DNA of 64,000 nucleotides from Ancylobacter sp. Lp-2 (GCF_020523795.1 NZ_JAJALI010000002.1:493690-557689); one strand, 5' to 3'; counted from the stretch's first letter, positions 26,186 to 35,190 are shown. Notes: generated by a model not told the origin, from the letters alone. Numbers and translations: made by a program.

Positions 26186-26196
26186 TGGCTTGACCA
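26186..26196. promoter_or_regulatory. Putative GntR operator copy 3 (TGGCTTGACCA)
   Basis: Third copy, 101 bases before the ATPase start codon. It overlaps a TTGACC that could serve as a -35 element for the fucose operon, so a bound repressor would block polymerase (inference). Confidence 0.55.
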
Positions 26197-26297
26197 GTTC
26201 CGTGCCGGACACCATAGGTAACGCAAGCGGCCAACGAGCCGAACAAGACCCGGCGCAAGCGGGCACCACGTCGCGGTCGCGACTATGGGAGGACAGG

Positions 26298-27863
26298 ATG
26301 GCGTATAGCCAGACCGCCGGCGACACGTTGCAGGCGCCGCACGGTGTTGCGCAGGGCGAGCCGCTGCTCGCGCTGGAGAGCATCACCAAGGAATTTCCCG
26401 GCGTGAAGGCGCTGCAGGGCGTCAGCTTCAATCTGCGGCGCCACGAGGTGCATGCGGTCTGCGGCGAGAACGGCGCCGGCAAGTCAACGCTGATGAAGAT
26501 CATCAGCGGCGTGTTCCAGCCCACCTCCGGCCGCATCGTCTACAAGGGCCAGTCCCGCCAGTTCGCCTCCCCGCTGGAGGCCGAGGCGGTCGGCATCGCC
26601 ATCATCCACCAGGAACTCAACCTGGTGCCGCACCTCACCGTCGCCGAGAACATCTATCTCGCCCGCGAGCCGCGCCGCGGCTTCCTGGTCGACCGCAAGA
26701 AGCTGCGCGCCGACGCCAAGGCCTGCCTCGACCGGCTCGGCGTCGCCATCGACCCGAACCGCCTGGTGCGCGAGCTCTCGGTCGCCCAGTGCCAGATGGT
26801 CGAGATCGCCAAGGCGCTGTCGCTCAACGCCGAAGTGCTGATCATGGACGAGCCGACCTCCTCGCTCACCGAGCAGGAGACCCGGCTGCTGTTCAAGGTC
26901 ATCCACGACCTCAAGGCCGCCGGCGTCGGCATCATCTACATCTCGCACCGCCTCGACGAGATGGCGGAGATCGTCGACCGTGTCACCGTGCTGCGTGACG
27001 GCCGCTACGTCGCCACCGACGACTTCGCCGCCACCACGGTGGACGAGATCGTCGCCCGCATGGTCGGCCGCTCGCTGGAGGAGAAATTTCCCGAGCGCAC
27101 CTCGACGCCGTCGAGCGACGTCATCCTCGCGGTGAAGGGCCTCACCCGCAACGGCGTGTTCGCCGATATCGACTTCGAGCTCAAGCGGGGCGAGATCCTC
27201 GGCTTCGCCGGGCTGATGGGCGCGGGACGCACCGAGGTGGCGCGCGCCATCTTCGGCGCCGACGCCATCGACGCCGGCACCGTGACGCTGGAAGGCCGGC
27301 AGCTGGTGATCCGCTCGCCGCGCGACGCCATCGCCGCCGGCCTCGCCTATCTCTCCGAGGACCGCAAGGCGCAGGGCCTCGCGGTGAAGATGCCGGTCGA
27401 CGCCAACATGACGCTGGCGAACATGGGCGAGGTGTCCAACCGCTTCGGGCTGATCGACTTCGCCAAGCAGGCCGAGGCGGCCAAGCGCTATGTCGACCTG
27501 CTCAGCATCAAGACACCGACGATCAAGCAGCCGGTGCGCCTGCTCTCCGGCGGCAACCAGCAGAAGATCATCATCGGCAAGTGGCTGTTCCGCAAGTCAC
27601 GGGTGCTGTTCTTCGACGAGCCGACGCGCGGCATCGATGTCGGCGCCAAGTTCGCCATCTACAAGATCATGGACGAGCTGGCCGCCGAGGGCATCGGCGT
27701 CGTGCTCATCTCGTCGGAACTGCCGGAGATCCTCGGCATGACCGATCGCGTCTGCGTGTTCCACCACGGGCGCATCACCGGCGTGCTGGAGACCTCCCGC
27801 ACGAACCAGGAAGAAATCATGCGCTACGCCTCCGGCTACGGACGGCCGGACAGCCGCCACTGA
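26298..27863 (+). CDS. Sugar ABC transporter, tandem ATP-binding protein (RbsA type), probable L-fucose uptake
   Basis: 521-residue ATPase with two nucleotide-binding domains. Domain 1 has Walker A GENGAGKS at 56-63 and LIMDEPTSSLTEQE. Domain 2 has the degenerate loop GLMGAGRT usual for this family and the signature LLSGGNQQK followed by LFFDEPTRGIDVGAKF. It energises import with the permease and binding protein that follow. The ATG at 26298 is chosen because GGGAGGA lies 5 bases upstream; a longer open frame reaches back into the operator region. It is the first gene of the fucose operon, so the transported sugar is inferred to be L-fucose or a related 6-deoxy sugar. Confidence 0.94.
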   Translation: MAYSQTAGDTLQAPHGVAQGEPLLALESITKEFPGVKALQGVSFNLRRHEVHAVCGENGAGKSTLMKIISGVFQPTSGRIVYKGQSRQFASPLEAEAVGIAIIHQELNLVPHLTVAENIYLAREPRRGFLVDRKKLRADAKACLDRLGVAIDPNRLVRELSVAQCQMVEIAKALSLNAEVLIMDEPTSSLTEQETRLLFKVIHDLKAAGVGIIYISHRLDEMAEIVDRVTVLRDGRYVATDDFAATTVDEIVARMVGRSLEEKFPERTSTPSSDVILAVKGLTRNGVFADIDFELKRGEILGFAGLMGAGRTEVARAIFGADAIDAGTVTLEGRQLVIRSPRDAIAAGLAYLSEDRKAQGLAVKMPVDANMTLANMGEVSNRFGLIDFAKQAEAAKRYVDLLSIKTPTIKQPVRLLSGGNQQKIIIGKWLFRKSRVLFFDEPTRGIDVGAKFAIYKIMDELAAEGIGVVLISSELPEILGMTDRVCVFHHGRITGVLETSRTNQEEIMRYASGYGRPDSRH

Positions 27864-27874
27864 CGGAGCCGAGA

Positions 27875-28921
27875 ATGACCATGACCGTCACCACCCCGCC
27901 CGCCAGCAAGACGCCCGCCCCGTCCGGCCGCCGCCTGTCCGACCGCCAGAAGGACATCATCCAGAAATTCGCCGCCCTCGGCAGCCTTCTGGTGCTGATC
28001 GTCGTGTTCTCGCTGAGCACCGGCGCCTTCTTCACCGTGAATAACGGCATGACCATCGCCCTGCAGGTGACCTCGATCGCCCTGCTCGGCATCGGCGCCA
28101 CCTGCGTAATCATCACCGGCGGCATCGACCTGTCGGTCGGCTCGGTGCTGGCGCTGGCCGGCGTGGTGGCGGCGCTGGCGGTGAAGGAGCTCGGCATGCC
28201 CGTGCCGGTCGCCATGATGATCGGCATCCTCACCGGCTCGCTGTGCGGCCTCGTCAACGGCGTGCTGGTCACCAAGATGCGGCTGCCGCCCTTCATCGCC
28301 ACCCTCGGCATGATGCTGATCGCCCGTGGCGTCGCCCTGCAGATCACCGGCGCGCGCGCGGTGTCCGGTCTCGGCGAGAGCTTCGGCGAGCTCGGCAACG
28401 GCGCGCTGTTCCGCATCGTCAACATCGGCGACGACGGCTTCCCGAACGTGGTGTTCCCCGGCATCCCCTACCCGGTGGTGCTGATGGTGGTGATCGCGCT
28501 GGCGGTATCGCTGATGCTCAACCGCTCGGTGCTCGGCCGCCACATCTACGCGGTCGGCTCCAATGCCGAGGCGGCGCGGCTCTCCGGCGTCAACGTCTCC
28601 GGCGTCACCTGCTTCACCTACATCCTGTCCGGCTCGCTCGCCGGCCTCACCGGCTGCGTGCTGATGAGCCGCCTCGTCACCGCCCAGCCGAACGAGGGCG
28701 TGATGTACGAGCTCGACGCCATCGCCTCGGCGGTGATCGGCGGCACCTCGCTGATCGGCGGCGTCGGCACCATCTCCGGCACCTTCATCGGCTCCTTCGT
28801 GATCGGCATCCTGCGCAACGGGCTGAACATGAACGGCGTCTCCGCCTTCACGCAGCAGATCATCATCGGCCTCGTCATCCTGCTCACCGTGTGGATCGAC
28901 CAGCTGCGCAACCGCCGCTGA
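27875..28921 (+). CDS. Sugar ABC transporter permease (RbsC type)
   Basis: 348-residue inner-membrane permease, about ten hydrophobic segments, of the BPD_transp_2 family. Characteristic stretches are VIITGGIDLSVGSVLAL near 85-101, NGVLVTKMRLPPFIATLGMM, GSNAEAARLSGVNV near 230 (cytoplasmic coupling loop), and SAVIGGTSLIGGVGTISG near 287. The N-terminal 30 residues are Thr/Pro-rich and cytoplasmic. GGAG lies 6 bases before the ATG, and the gene starts 11 bases after the ATPase stop. It would act as a homodimer with the ATPase. Confidence 0.94.
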   Translation: MTMTVTTPPASKTPAPSGRRLSDRQKDIIQKFAALGSLLVLIVVFSLSTGAFFTVNNGMTIALQVTSIALLGIGATCVIITGGIDLSVGSVLALAGVVAALAVKELGMPVPVAMMIGILTGSLCGLVNGVLVTKMRLPPFIATLGMMLIARGVALQITGARAVSGLGESFGELGNGALFRIVNIGDDGFPNVVFPGIPYPVVLMVVIALAVSLMLNRSVLGRHIYAVGSNAEAARLSGVNVSGVTCFTYILSGSLAGLTGCVLMSRLVTAQPNEGVMYELDAIASAVIGGTSLIGGVGTISGTFIGSFVIGILRNGLNMNGVSAFTQQIIIGLVILLTVWIDQLRNRR

Positions 28922-29007
28922 CCGCGGCGCCCTCTCCTTTCCAAAGCCGCCCGGCGACCGGAAAACCGGCGCCGTCCCCCGACGAACGCATGAATCTGGA
29001 GGAAACC

Positions 29008-29964
29008 ATGAAGAAGCTCGTCTCCGCCCTGCTCGCCTCGGCGGTGCTGCTCAGTGCCGCCGCCGTGACCCAGACCTCGGCCCAGGCCGGCGAGATCGCC
29101 GTCATCGTCAAGACGGTGAACTCCACCTTCTGGCAGAACGTGCAGAAGGGCGCCGACGCCGCGCTCAAGGAAGCCGGTGGCGCCAACACCCTCACCTTCC
29201 AGGGCCCGGCCTCGGAATCCGCCATCGCCGACCAGGTGAACATGGTGGAGAACGCGGTGAATCGCGGCGTCGCCGGCATCGTGCTCGCCCCCTCCGATCC
29301 CGACGCGCTGGTGCCGGCGGTGAAGAAGGCGTGGGAAGCCCGCATCCCGGTGGTGATCGTCGACAGCCAGCTCGCCAAGGGCGCCGAGCAGTACTACCAG
29401 TCCTTCCTCGCCACCGATAACCGCAAGGCCGGCGAACTCGCCGCCAAGGCGCTGATCGACAAGGTCGGCACCGAGGGCAAGATCGCCGTCATGTCCTATG
29501 TCGCCGGCGCCGGCTCGGAGATCGGCCGCGTGGGCGGCTTCACCGACTACATCAAGGCGAATTCCAAGCTCCAGATCGTCGGTCCGTTCTACTCGCAGTC
29601 GCAGATGGCGACGGCGCTGAACCAGACCACCGACGTGCTGGCGGCCAATGCCGACCTGAAGGGCATCTTCGGCGCCAACGAGCCGACCGCCATCGGCATG
29701 GCGCGCGCCATCAAGCAGGCCGGCAAGTCCGGCAAGATCGTCGCCGTCGGCTTCGACGGCAACCAGGACCTGCAGGAGTTCGTCAAGGACGGCACCCTCA
29801 CCGCCATCGTGGTGCAGGGCTCGTTCCAGATGGGCGACCTCGGCGTGAAGACGGTCTCCAAGCTGATCGGCAAGCAGAAGGTCGAGAAGTTCGTCGACAC
29901 CGGCGCGGTCGTCGTCACCAAGGCGAACATCGACCAGCCGGAAGCCAAGAACGTCCTCTACTGA
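29008..29964 (+). CDS. Sugar ABC transporter substrate-binding protein (RbsB type)
   Basis: 318-residue periplasmic binding protein, type 1 fold. The signal peptide spans about residues 1-26 and ends before GEIAVIVKTVNSTFWQNVQ. Ligand-pocket family stretches are VNRGVAGIVLAPSDPDALVP, IPVVIVDSQL, FLATDNRKAGELAAKAL, GIFGANEPTAIGMARA, and VAVGFDGNQDLQEFVKDG. A CTGGAGG ribosome-binding sequence is 6 bases before the ATG. It follows the permease by 86 bases. The ligand is inferred as L-fucose from the catabolic genes downstream. Confidence 0.94.
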   Translation: MKKLVSALLASAVLLSAAAVTQTSAQAGEIAVIVKTVNSTFWQNVQKGADAALKEAGGANTLTFQGPASESAIADQVNMVENAVNRGVAGIVLAPSDPDALVPAVKKAWEARIPVVIVDSQLAKGAEQYYQSFLATDNRKAGELAAKALIDKVGTEGKIAVMSYVAGAGSEIGRVGGFTDYIKANSKLQIVGPFYSQSQMATALNQTTDVLAANADLKGIFGANEPTAIGMARAIKQAGKSGKIVAVGFDGNQDLQEFVKDGTLTAIVVQGSFQMGDLGVKTVSKLIGKQKVEKFVDTGAVVVTKANIDQPEAKNVLY

Positions 29965-30028
29965 GCACCTCCCGCCTGCGGGGCGCCGGACAGCCGGCGC
30001 CTCGCCTTTCCGAACGGACACGGACATC

Positions 30029-31033
30029 ATGAAGGCCGGCGATAAACGCATCCACGCCCGTACCCAGGTCGCCGTCACCGCGATCGGCCTCGGCTGCGCG
30101 CAGATGGGCAACCTCTACCGCGTGACCAGCTACGCCGAATCCGCCGGCGCCTTTCAGGCGTCGTGGGACGCGGGCGTGCGCTATTTCGATACCGCCCCCT
30201 TCTACGGCTTCACCCGTTCCGAGCGCCGGCTCGGCACCATGCTGACCGACCTGCCGCGCGACAGCTACACCGTCTCGACCAAGGTCGGGCGGGTGATGAC
30301 GCCGGACGCGACCGTCGGCGCCATGGAGGACGGCTATGCCGAGCCGCTGCCGTTCCGCCCGGTGTTCGACTATTCCCATAACGGCATCATGCGCTCCTTC
30401 GAGGCCAGCCAGCAGCGGCTCGGCCTGCTGGCGCCCGACATCCTGTTCGTGCACGACATCGGCCGCTTCACCCATGGCGAGCGCCACGAGCACTACTGGA
30501 ACCAGCTGACCGAGGGCGGCGGCTTCCGCGCGCTCACCCGTCTGCGCGAGCAGGGGGCGATCAAGGCGTTCGGCCTCGGCGTCAACGAATTCGAGATCAT
30601 CGAGGACGCGCTCAAGGTCGCCGATATCAACATCTGCATGCTGGCCGGCCGCTACACGCTGCTGGAGCAGCACAGCCTCGGCTTCATGGACGAGTGCGCC
30701 CGGCGCGGCGTCGGCATCGTCGCCGCCGGCGTGTTCAACTCCGGCATTCTCGCCGGCAGCAACAAGTTCAATTATGGCGACGCCCCCGCCGACATCGTCG
30801 CCCGCGTCGAAGCGCTGCGTGCCGCCTGTACCGAAGAGGGCGTGACCCTTCAGGCCGCCGCGCTGCAATTCCCGCTCGCCCATGCCGCCACGCTCACCGT
30901 GGTGTCCGGCGCCCGCAATGCCGAGCAGATCACTGCCAATGTCGGCTGGTTCGAGGAGACCATCCCCACCTCGTTCTGGAGCCGGCTGAAGGAGCGCGGG
31001 CTGATCGCCGACGGCGCCCCGGTCCCGGTGTGA
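30029..31033 (+). CDS. Aldo/keto reductase, probable L-fucose (D-threo-aldose) dehydrogenase
   Basis: 334-residue AKR-fold oxidoreductase. GLGCAQMGNLY near 21-31, the catalytic Asp/Tyr in YFDTAPFYGFTRSERRLG near 52-69, the lysine in VSTKVGRVM near 89-97 and the histidine in ILFVHDIGR are in the expected order. NAD(P) contacts are suggested by VVSGARNAEQITAN near 290. In the non-phosphorylating pathway it oxidises L-fucose at C1 to L-fuconolactone. The gene lies 64 bases after the binding protein and directly ahead of the lactonase, which supports the role. Galactose or arabinose dehydrogenase activity is an alternative. Confidence 0.88.
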   Translation: MKAGDKRIHARTQVAVTAIGLGCAQMGNLYRVTSYAESAGAFQASWDAGVRYFDTAPFYGFTRSERRLGTMLTDLPRDSYTVSTKVGRVMTPDATVGAMEDGYAEPLPFRPVFDYSHNGIMRSFEASQQRLGLLAPDILFVHDIGRFTHGERHEHYWNQLTEGGGFRALTRLREQGAIKAFGLGVNEFEIIEDALKVADINICMLAGRYTLLEQHSLGFMDECARRGVGIVAAGVFNSGILAGSNKFNYGDAPADIVARVEALRAACTEEGVTLQAAALQFPLAHAATLTVVSGARNAEQITANVGWFEETIPTSFWSRLKERGLIADGAPVPV

Positions 31034-31040
31034 GGCGGTG

Positions 31041-31877
31041 ATGCGGATCGACGCCCACCAGCACTTCTGGCGCATCGCCGACCGGGCCGGCCAGTGGCCG
31101 CCGGCCGAGCTCGCGCCGATCTATCGCGACTTCGGGCCGGAAGACCTCGAGCCGCTGCTCACCGCCAACGGCTTCGACGGCACCGTGCTGGTGCAGACCA
31201 TGGAGCGCGAGGCGGACACCGCCTACATGCTCGGCCTCGCCGCCCGGCACGACTTCATCAAGGCGGTGGTCGGCTGGACCGACCTCAAGGCGCCCGGCGC
31301 GCCGCAGGCCGTCGCCCGCCTCGCTGCCGATCCGAAGCTCAGGGGCTTCCGCCCGATGCTGCAGGACATCGCCGAGGATGACTGGATCGACGATGCCGCG
31401 CTCGACCCGGCGGTGGAGGCGATGATCGCCCACGATCTCGGCCTCGACGCGCTGGTGCTGCCGCGCCATCTCGGCCCGCTCACCGCCTTCGCGACGCGGC
31501 ATCCGCAGTTGCGCGTCGTCATCGACCACGGCGCCAAGCCGCCGATCGCCGAAGGCCGCCTCACCGATTGGCGCCGCGCCATGGCGCGGCTCGCGGCGCT
31601 GCCCAATGTCTGGTGCAAACTCTCGGGCCTGCTCACCGAGGCCGGCGGCAACGCCCCGACGGCGGTGCGGCCCTATGCCGAGACGCTGCTGGAGCTGTAC
31701 GGCCCGGAACGGCTGATCTTCGGCAGCGACTGGCCGGTGCTGCGCCTCGCCGGCGACTACGTCGCCTGGGTCGAGCAGTGCCAGGCCATCGTGCCGGGCG
31801 AGCACCACGACGCCGTGTTCGGCGGCAACGCCACCACCTTCTACCGGCTCGCCGACGCCCCGGCGCCGGCCGCCTGA
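31041..31877 (+). CDS. Amidohydrolase-family lactonase, probable L-fuconolactonase
   Basis: 278-residue COG3618-type amidohydrolase (TIM barrel). RIDAHQHFWRI at the start carries the H-x-H metal motif, VVIDHGAKPP near 165 supplies a third histidine, and LIFGSDWPVLRL near 230 supplies the catalytic Asp. It opens L-fuconolactone to L-fuconate. An adjacent in-frame GTG at 31038 could add one residue. Start is 7 bases after the dehydrogenase stop. Family members also include 2-pyrone-4,6-dicarboxylate lactonase, but the operon makes the sugar lactone the best choice. Confidence 0.9.
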   Translation: MRIDAHQHFWRIADRAGQWPPAELAPIYRDFGPEDLEPLLTANGFDGTVLVQTMEREADTAYMLGLAARHDFIKAVVGWTDLKAPGAPQAVARLAADPKLRGFRPMLQDIAEDDWIDDAALDPAVEAMIAHDLGLDALVLPRHLGPLTAFATRHPQLRVVIDHGAKPPIAEGRLTDWRRAMARLAALPNVWCKLSGLLTEAGGNAPTAVRPYAETLLELYGPERLIFGSDWPVLRLAGDYVAWVEQCQAIVPGEHHDAVFGGNATTFYRLADAPAPAA

Positions 31878-31889
31878 ACGGAGCCTGTT

Positions 31890-32219
31890 ATGCAACGCAT
31901 GGGCATGATGATCGGGCTCGAGCCCGGCATGGTCGAGACCTACAAGGAGCTGCACGCCGCCGTGTGGCCGGAGGTGCTCGACCTGATCACCCGCTGCAAC
32001 ATCCGCAACTACACCATCTTCCTGCGCGAGCCGGAGAACATCCTGTTCGGCACCTGGGAGTACCACGGCAGCGATTTCGAGGCCGACATGGCCATGATGG
32101 CCGCCGACCCGAAGAACCAGGAGTGGTGGAAGCTGACCATTCCCTGCCAGCGCCCGCTCGCCACCCGCAAGGACGGCGAATGGTGGGCGATGGCGGAAGA
32201 AGTCTTCCATCTCGATTGA
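31890..32219 (+). CDS. L-rhamnose/L-fucose mutarotase family protein (RhaM type)
   Basis: 109-residue dimeric alpha-beta barrel of the RhaM family, which interconverts alpha and beta anomers of 6-deoxyhexoses and so feeds the anomer-specific dehydrogenase. Conserved residues are visible in YKELHAAVWPEVLDLI (active-site His), IRNYTIFLREPENILFGTWEY (Tyr and Trp), and EWWKLTIPCQRPL. A GGAG ribosome-binding site is about 8 bases before the ATG, 12 bases after the lactonase stop. Within this operon L-fucose is the likely sugar. Confidence 0.92.
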   Translation: MQRMGMMIGLEPGMVETYKELHAAVWPEVLDLITRCNIRNYTIFLREPENILFGTWEYHGSDFEADMAMMAADPKNQEWWKLTIPCQRPLATRKDGEWWAMAEEVFHLD

Positions 32220-32246
32220 CCGATAGCGAAGAACGGAGAACTGGCC

Positions 32247-32978
32247 ATGGCCAACCTTGAGGGCAAGACCGTCCTTGTCACCGCGAGCGCGCAGGGCATC
32301 GGCCGCGCGAGCGCCCTTGCCTATCTGGCGGCCGGCGCCAAGGTGTACGCTACCGACATCAACGAGGCGCTGCTCGCCGAGCTGCCGGCCTCCGACCGGC
32401 TCGTGACCGCCAAGCTGAACGTGCTCGACGACAAGGCGGTCGCCGACTACGTCGCCGGCATCGGCGCGGTCGACGTGCTGTTCAACTGCGCCGGCGTGGT
32501 GCATCCCGGCAGCATCCTCGACATGAAGGACGGCGACCTCGACTTCGCCGTCGACCTCAACATCAAGTCGATGGTGCGCACCATCCGCGCTGTGCTGCCC
32601 GGCATGCTGGAGCGCAAGGAAGGCGCCATCATCAACATGGCCTCGGTCGCCTCCTCGATCAAAGGCGTGCCAAACCGCTTCGCCTACAGCGTCACCAAGG
32701 CGGCGGTGATCGGCCTGACCAAATCGGTGGCCGCCGACTATGTCGCGCAGAACATCCGCTGCAACGCCATCTGCCCCGGCACGGTGGAGAGCCCCTCGCT
32801 GCAGGACCGCCTGCGCGCCCAGGGCGACTACGAGCAGACCCGCGCCGCCTTCATCGCCCGCCAGCCGATCGGCCGCATCGGCACGCCGGAAGAGATCGCC
32901 GACCTCGCCGTCTATCTCGCGGGCGCCACCTACACCACCGGCCAGGCCATCGCCATCGATGGCGGCTGGTCGCTCTGA
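32247..32978 (+). CDS. SDR-family dehydrogenase, probable 2-keto-3-deoxy-L-fuconate dehydrogenase
   Basis: 243-residue classical short-chain dehydrogenase. Cofactor loop TASAQGIGRAS near 12-22 with a D following VYATD (residue 36, NAD preference), NCAGVVH near 76, Ser in NMASVAS near 131-137, and Y-x-x-x-K in FAYSVTKAAVIG near 147-158. The C-terminal IAIDGGWSL is typical. It would oxidise 2-keto-3-deoxy-L-fuconate at C4 to the 2,4-diketo acid. The substrate is inferred from its place between the mutarotase and the diketo-acid hydrolase. Confidence 0.9.
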   Translation: MANLEGKTVLVTASAQGIGRASALAYLAAGAKVYATDINEALLAELPASDRLVTAKLNVLDDKAVADYVAGIGAVDVLFNCAGVVHPGSILDMKDGDLDFAVDLNIKSMVRTIRAVLPGMLERKEGAIINMASVASSIKGVPNRFAYSVTKAAVIGLTKSVAADYVAQNIRCNAICPGTVESPSLQDRLRAQGDYEQTRAAFIARQPIGRIGTPEEIADLAVYLAGATYTTGQAIAIDGGWSL

Positions 32979-33000
32979 TCGAGTTGGGAAAGGGCAAGCC

Positions 33001-33846
33001 ATGAAATTCGTTCGCTACGGCGAGGCGGGCCAGGAAAAGCCGGGCCTGATCGACGCCGAGGGCCGCATCCGCGACCTCTCCGCCCATGTGCCGGACATCG
33101 CCGGCGCGACGCTGGATCCCGCCGCGCTCGCCGCGCTGTCCGGCCTCGATGCCGCCACGCTGCCGCTGGTCGCCGAGGGCACCCGCCTCGGCCCCTGCGT
33201 CGCCGGGGTCGGCAAGTTCATCTGTATCGGCCTCAACTTCTCCGACCACGCGGCGGAATCCGGGATGGAGATGCCGCCCGAGCCGGTGGTGTTCATGAAG
33301 GCGACCTCGGCCATCGCCGGGCCGAACGACAATGTGCCGATCCCGCGCGGCTCCACCAAGACCGACTGGGAAGTCGAGCTCGCCGTGGTCATCGGCAAGA
33401 CGGCGAAATACGTCTCGCAGGACGAGGCGATGGACTATGTCGCCGGCTACTGCGTCTGCCACGACGTCTCCGAGCGCGAGTTCCAGCTGGAGCGCGTCGG
33501 CCAGTGGACCAAGGGCAAGTCCTGCGACGGCTTCGGCCCCATCGGCCCGTGGCTGGCGACCAAGGAAGCCATTCCCGACCCGCACAAGCTCGGCATGTGG
33601 CTGAAGGTGAACGGGCAGACCATGCAGAACGGCTCGACCAAGACCATGGTCTACGGCGTCGCCTATCTGGTCTCCTATCTCAGCCAGTTCATGAGCCTGC
33701 AGCCCGGCGACGTCATCTCGACCGGCACGCCGCCCGGCGTCGGCCTCGGCTTCAAGCCGCCGCGTTACCTCAAGGCCGGCGATGTCGTCGAACTCGGCAT
33801 CGAGGGTCTCGGCTCGCAGAAGCAGACCTTCGTTCCCGATCTCTGA
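33001..33846 (+). CDS. Fumarylacetoacetate hydrolase-family protein, probable 2,4-diketo-3-deoxy-L-fuconate hydrolase
   Basis: 281-residue FAH-fold enzyme that hydrolyses a C-C bond of 2,4-diketo-3-deoxy-L-fuconate to pyruvate and L-lactate. GKFICIGLNFSDHAAESG near 71-88 carries the active-site His, KTDWEVELAVVIGK near 120-133 carries the Mg2+-binding glutamates, and CHDVSEREFQLE near 154-165 and TGTPPGVGLGFKPPRYLKAG near 241-260 complete the family pattern. It begins 22 bases after the SDR gene. A family-wide alternative is an acylpyruvase, but a full pathway is present here. Confidence 0.92.
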   Translation: MKFVRYGEAGQEKPGLIDAEGRIRDLSAHVPDIAGATLDPAALAALSGLDAATLPLVAEGTRLGPCVAGVGKFICIGLNFSDHAAESGMEMPPEPVVFMKATSAIAGPNDNVPIPRGSTKTDWEVELAVVIGKTAKYVSQDEAMDYVAGYCVCHDVSEREFQLERVGQWTKGKSCDGFGPIGPWLATKEAIPDPHKLGMWLKVNGQTMQNGSTKTMVYGVAYLVSYLSQFMSLQPGDVISTGTPPGVGLGFKPPRYLKAGDVVELGIEGLGSQKQTFVPDL

Positions 33847-33879
33847 TCCTCGCTCACCGATCCTGCCGGAGGCTCCGCC

Positions 33880-35190
33880 ATGGCGACAATCACCGATATG
33901 CGCATCATCGACCTGCGCTTTCCCACCTCGCTGTCGCTCGACGGCTCGGATGCGATGAATCCGGACCCGGACTATTCCGCGGCCTATGTCATCCTCGAGA
34001 CCGACGTTCCCGGCCTTGCGGGCCACGGGTTGACCTTCACCATCGGCCGCGGCAACGACATCTGCTGCATGGCGATCTCCGCCATGCGCCATCTCGTGGT
34101 CGGCACCGATCTCGAGACGGTGCGCACGGCGCCGGGCAAGTTCTGGCGCTACCTCACCAGCGACAGCCAGCTACGCTGGATCGGCCCTGAGAAGGGCGCG
34201 ATGCACCTCGCCACCGGCGCGGTGGTCAACGCCTTCTGGGACCTGCTCGCCAAGCAGGCCGGCAAGCCGGTGTGGCGCCTCGTCGCCGACATGTCGCCGG
34301 AGGAGATCGCCGACATCGTCGACTATCGCTACCTCACCGACGTGCTCGACCGCGACGACGCCCTCGCCATCCTGCGCAAGGCCGAGGCCGGCAAGGCGGC
34401 GCGCATCGCCACCCTCGAGAAGGAAGGCTACGCCTGCTACACCACCTCGGCCGGCTGGCTCGGCTATGACGACGCCAAGCTGCGCCGCCTGTGCCAGGAG
34501 GCCATCGACGCCGGCTTCAACCATGTGAAGATGAAGGTCGGCCGCGATCTCGAGGACGACATCCGCCGCCTCACCATCGCCCGCGAGGTGATCGGCCCGG
34601 ACCGCTATCTGATGATCGACGCCAACCAGGTGTGGGAAGTCGGCCAGGCCATCGACTGGGTGAAGCAGCTCGCCTTCGCCAAGCCGTTCTTCATCGAGGA
34701 GCCGACCAGCCCCGACGACGTCGCCGGTCATCGCAAGATCCGCGAGGCGATCGCCCCGGTGAAGGTGGCCACCGGCGAGATGTGCCAGAACCGCATCATG
34801 TTCAAGCAGTTCATCGCCGAGGGCGCCATCGACGTGGTGCAGATCGACAGTTGCCGCATGGGCGGGCTGAACGAGGTGCTCGCGGTGCTGCTGGTGGCGG
34901 CGAAGTACGACCTGCCGGTGTGGCCGCATGCCGGCGGCGTCGGCCTGTGCGAATATGTGCAGCACCTGTCGATGATCGACTATGTCGCGGTGTCCGGCAC
35001 CAAGGACGGCCGGGTGATCGAGTTCGTCGACCATCTGCACGAGCACTTCCTCGATCCCTGCGTGATCGAGAACGCCGCCTACATGCCGCCCAAGAACCCG
35101 GGCTTCTCCATCGAGATGAAGCCGGAGACGCTGGAAGCCTTCGCCTATGCGCCGGTGGTGGAAGCCGCGCCGCTGGCACGCTCGGCCTGA
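33880..35190 (+). CDS. L-fuconate dehydratase (enolase superfamily)
   Basis: 436-residue enolase-superfamily enzyme that removes water from L-fuconate to give 2-keto-3-deoxy-L-fuconate. The catalytic set is intact and agrees, within one residue, with the numbering I recall for Xanthomonas FucD: K217 and K219 in HVKMKVG, metal ligands D247 (LMIDANQ), E273 (FFIEEPTS) and E300 (ATGEMCQNR), and H350 in VWPHAGGVG. Length and the long N-terminal capping domain also match. A GGAGG ribosome-binding site is 6 bases before the ATG. It is the last gene of the operon and ends just before a strong stem-loop. Confidence 0.95.
   Translation: MATITDMRIIDLRFPTSLSLDGSDAMNPDPDYSAAYVILETDVPGLAGHGLTFTIGRGNDICCMAISAMRHLVVGTDLETVRTAPGKFWRYLTSDSQLRWIGPEKGAMHLATGAVVNAFWDLLAKQAGKPVWRLVADMSPEEIADIVDYRYLTDVLDRDDALAILRKAEAGKAARIATLEKEGYACYTTSAGWLGYDDAKLRRLCQEAIDAGFNHVKMKVGRDLEDDIRRLTIAREVIGPDRYLMIDANQVWEVGQAIDWVKQLAFAKPFFIEEPTSPDDVAGHRKIREAIAPVKVATGEMCQNRIMFKQFIAEGAIDVVQIDSCRMGGLNEVLAVLLVAAKYDLPVWPHAGGVGLCEYVQHLSMIDYVAVSGTKDGRVIEFVDHLHEHFLDPCVIENAAYMPPKNPGFSIEMKPETLEAFAYAPVVEAAPLARSA

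Noticed and set aside
28243..29007. Long in-frame extension upstream of the sugar-binding protein
   Set aside because: It is an alternative frame of the permease gene; the ATG at 29008 has a good ribosome-binding site and is followed by a signal peptide.
30930..33002. A 690-residue open frame on the minus strand across the fucose genes
   Set aside because: It is the antisense shadow of high-GC codons: the translation is Asp/Val/Gly/His-rich, matches no family, and the plus strand carries six well-conserved enzymes in the same place.
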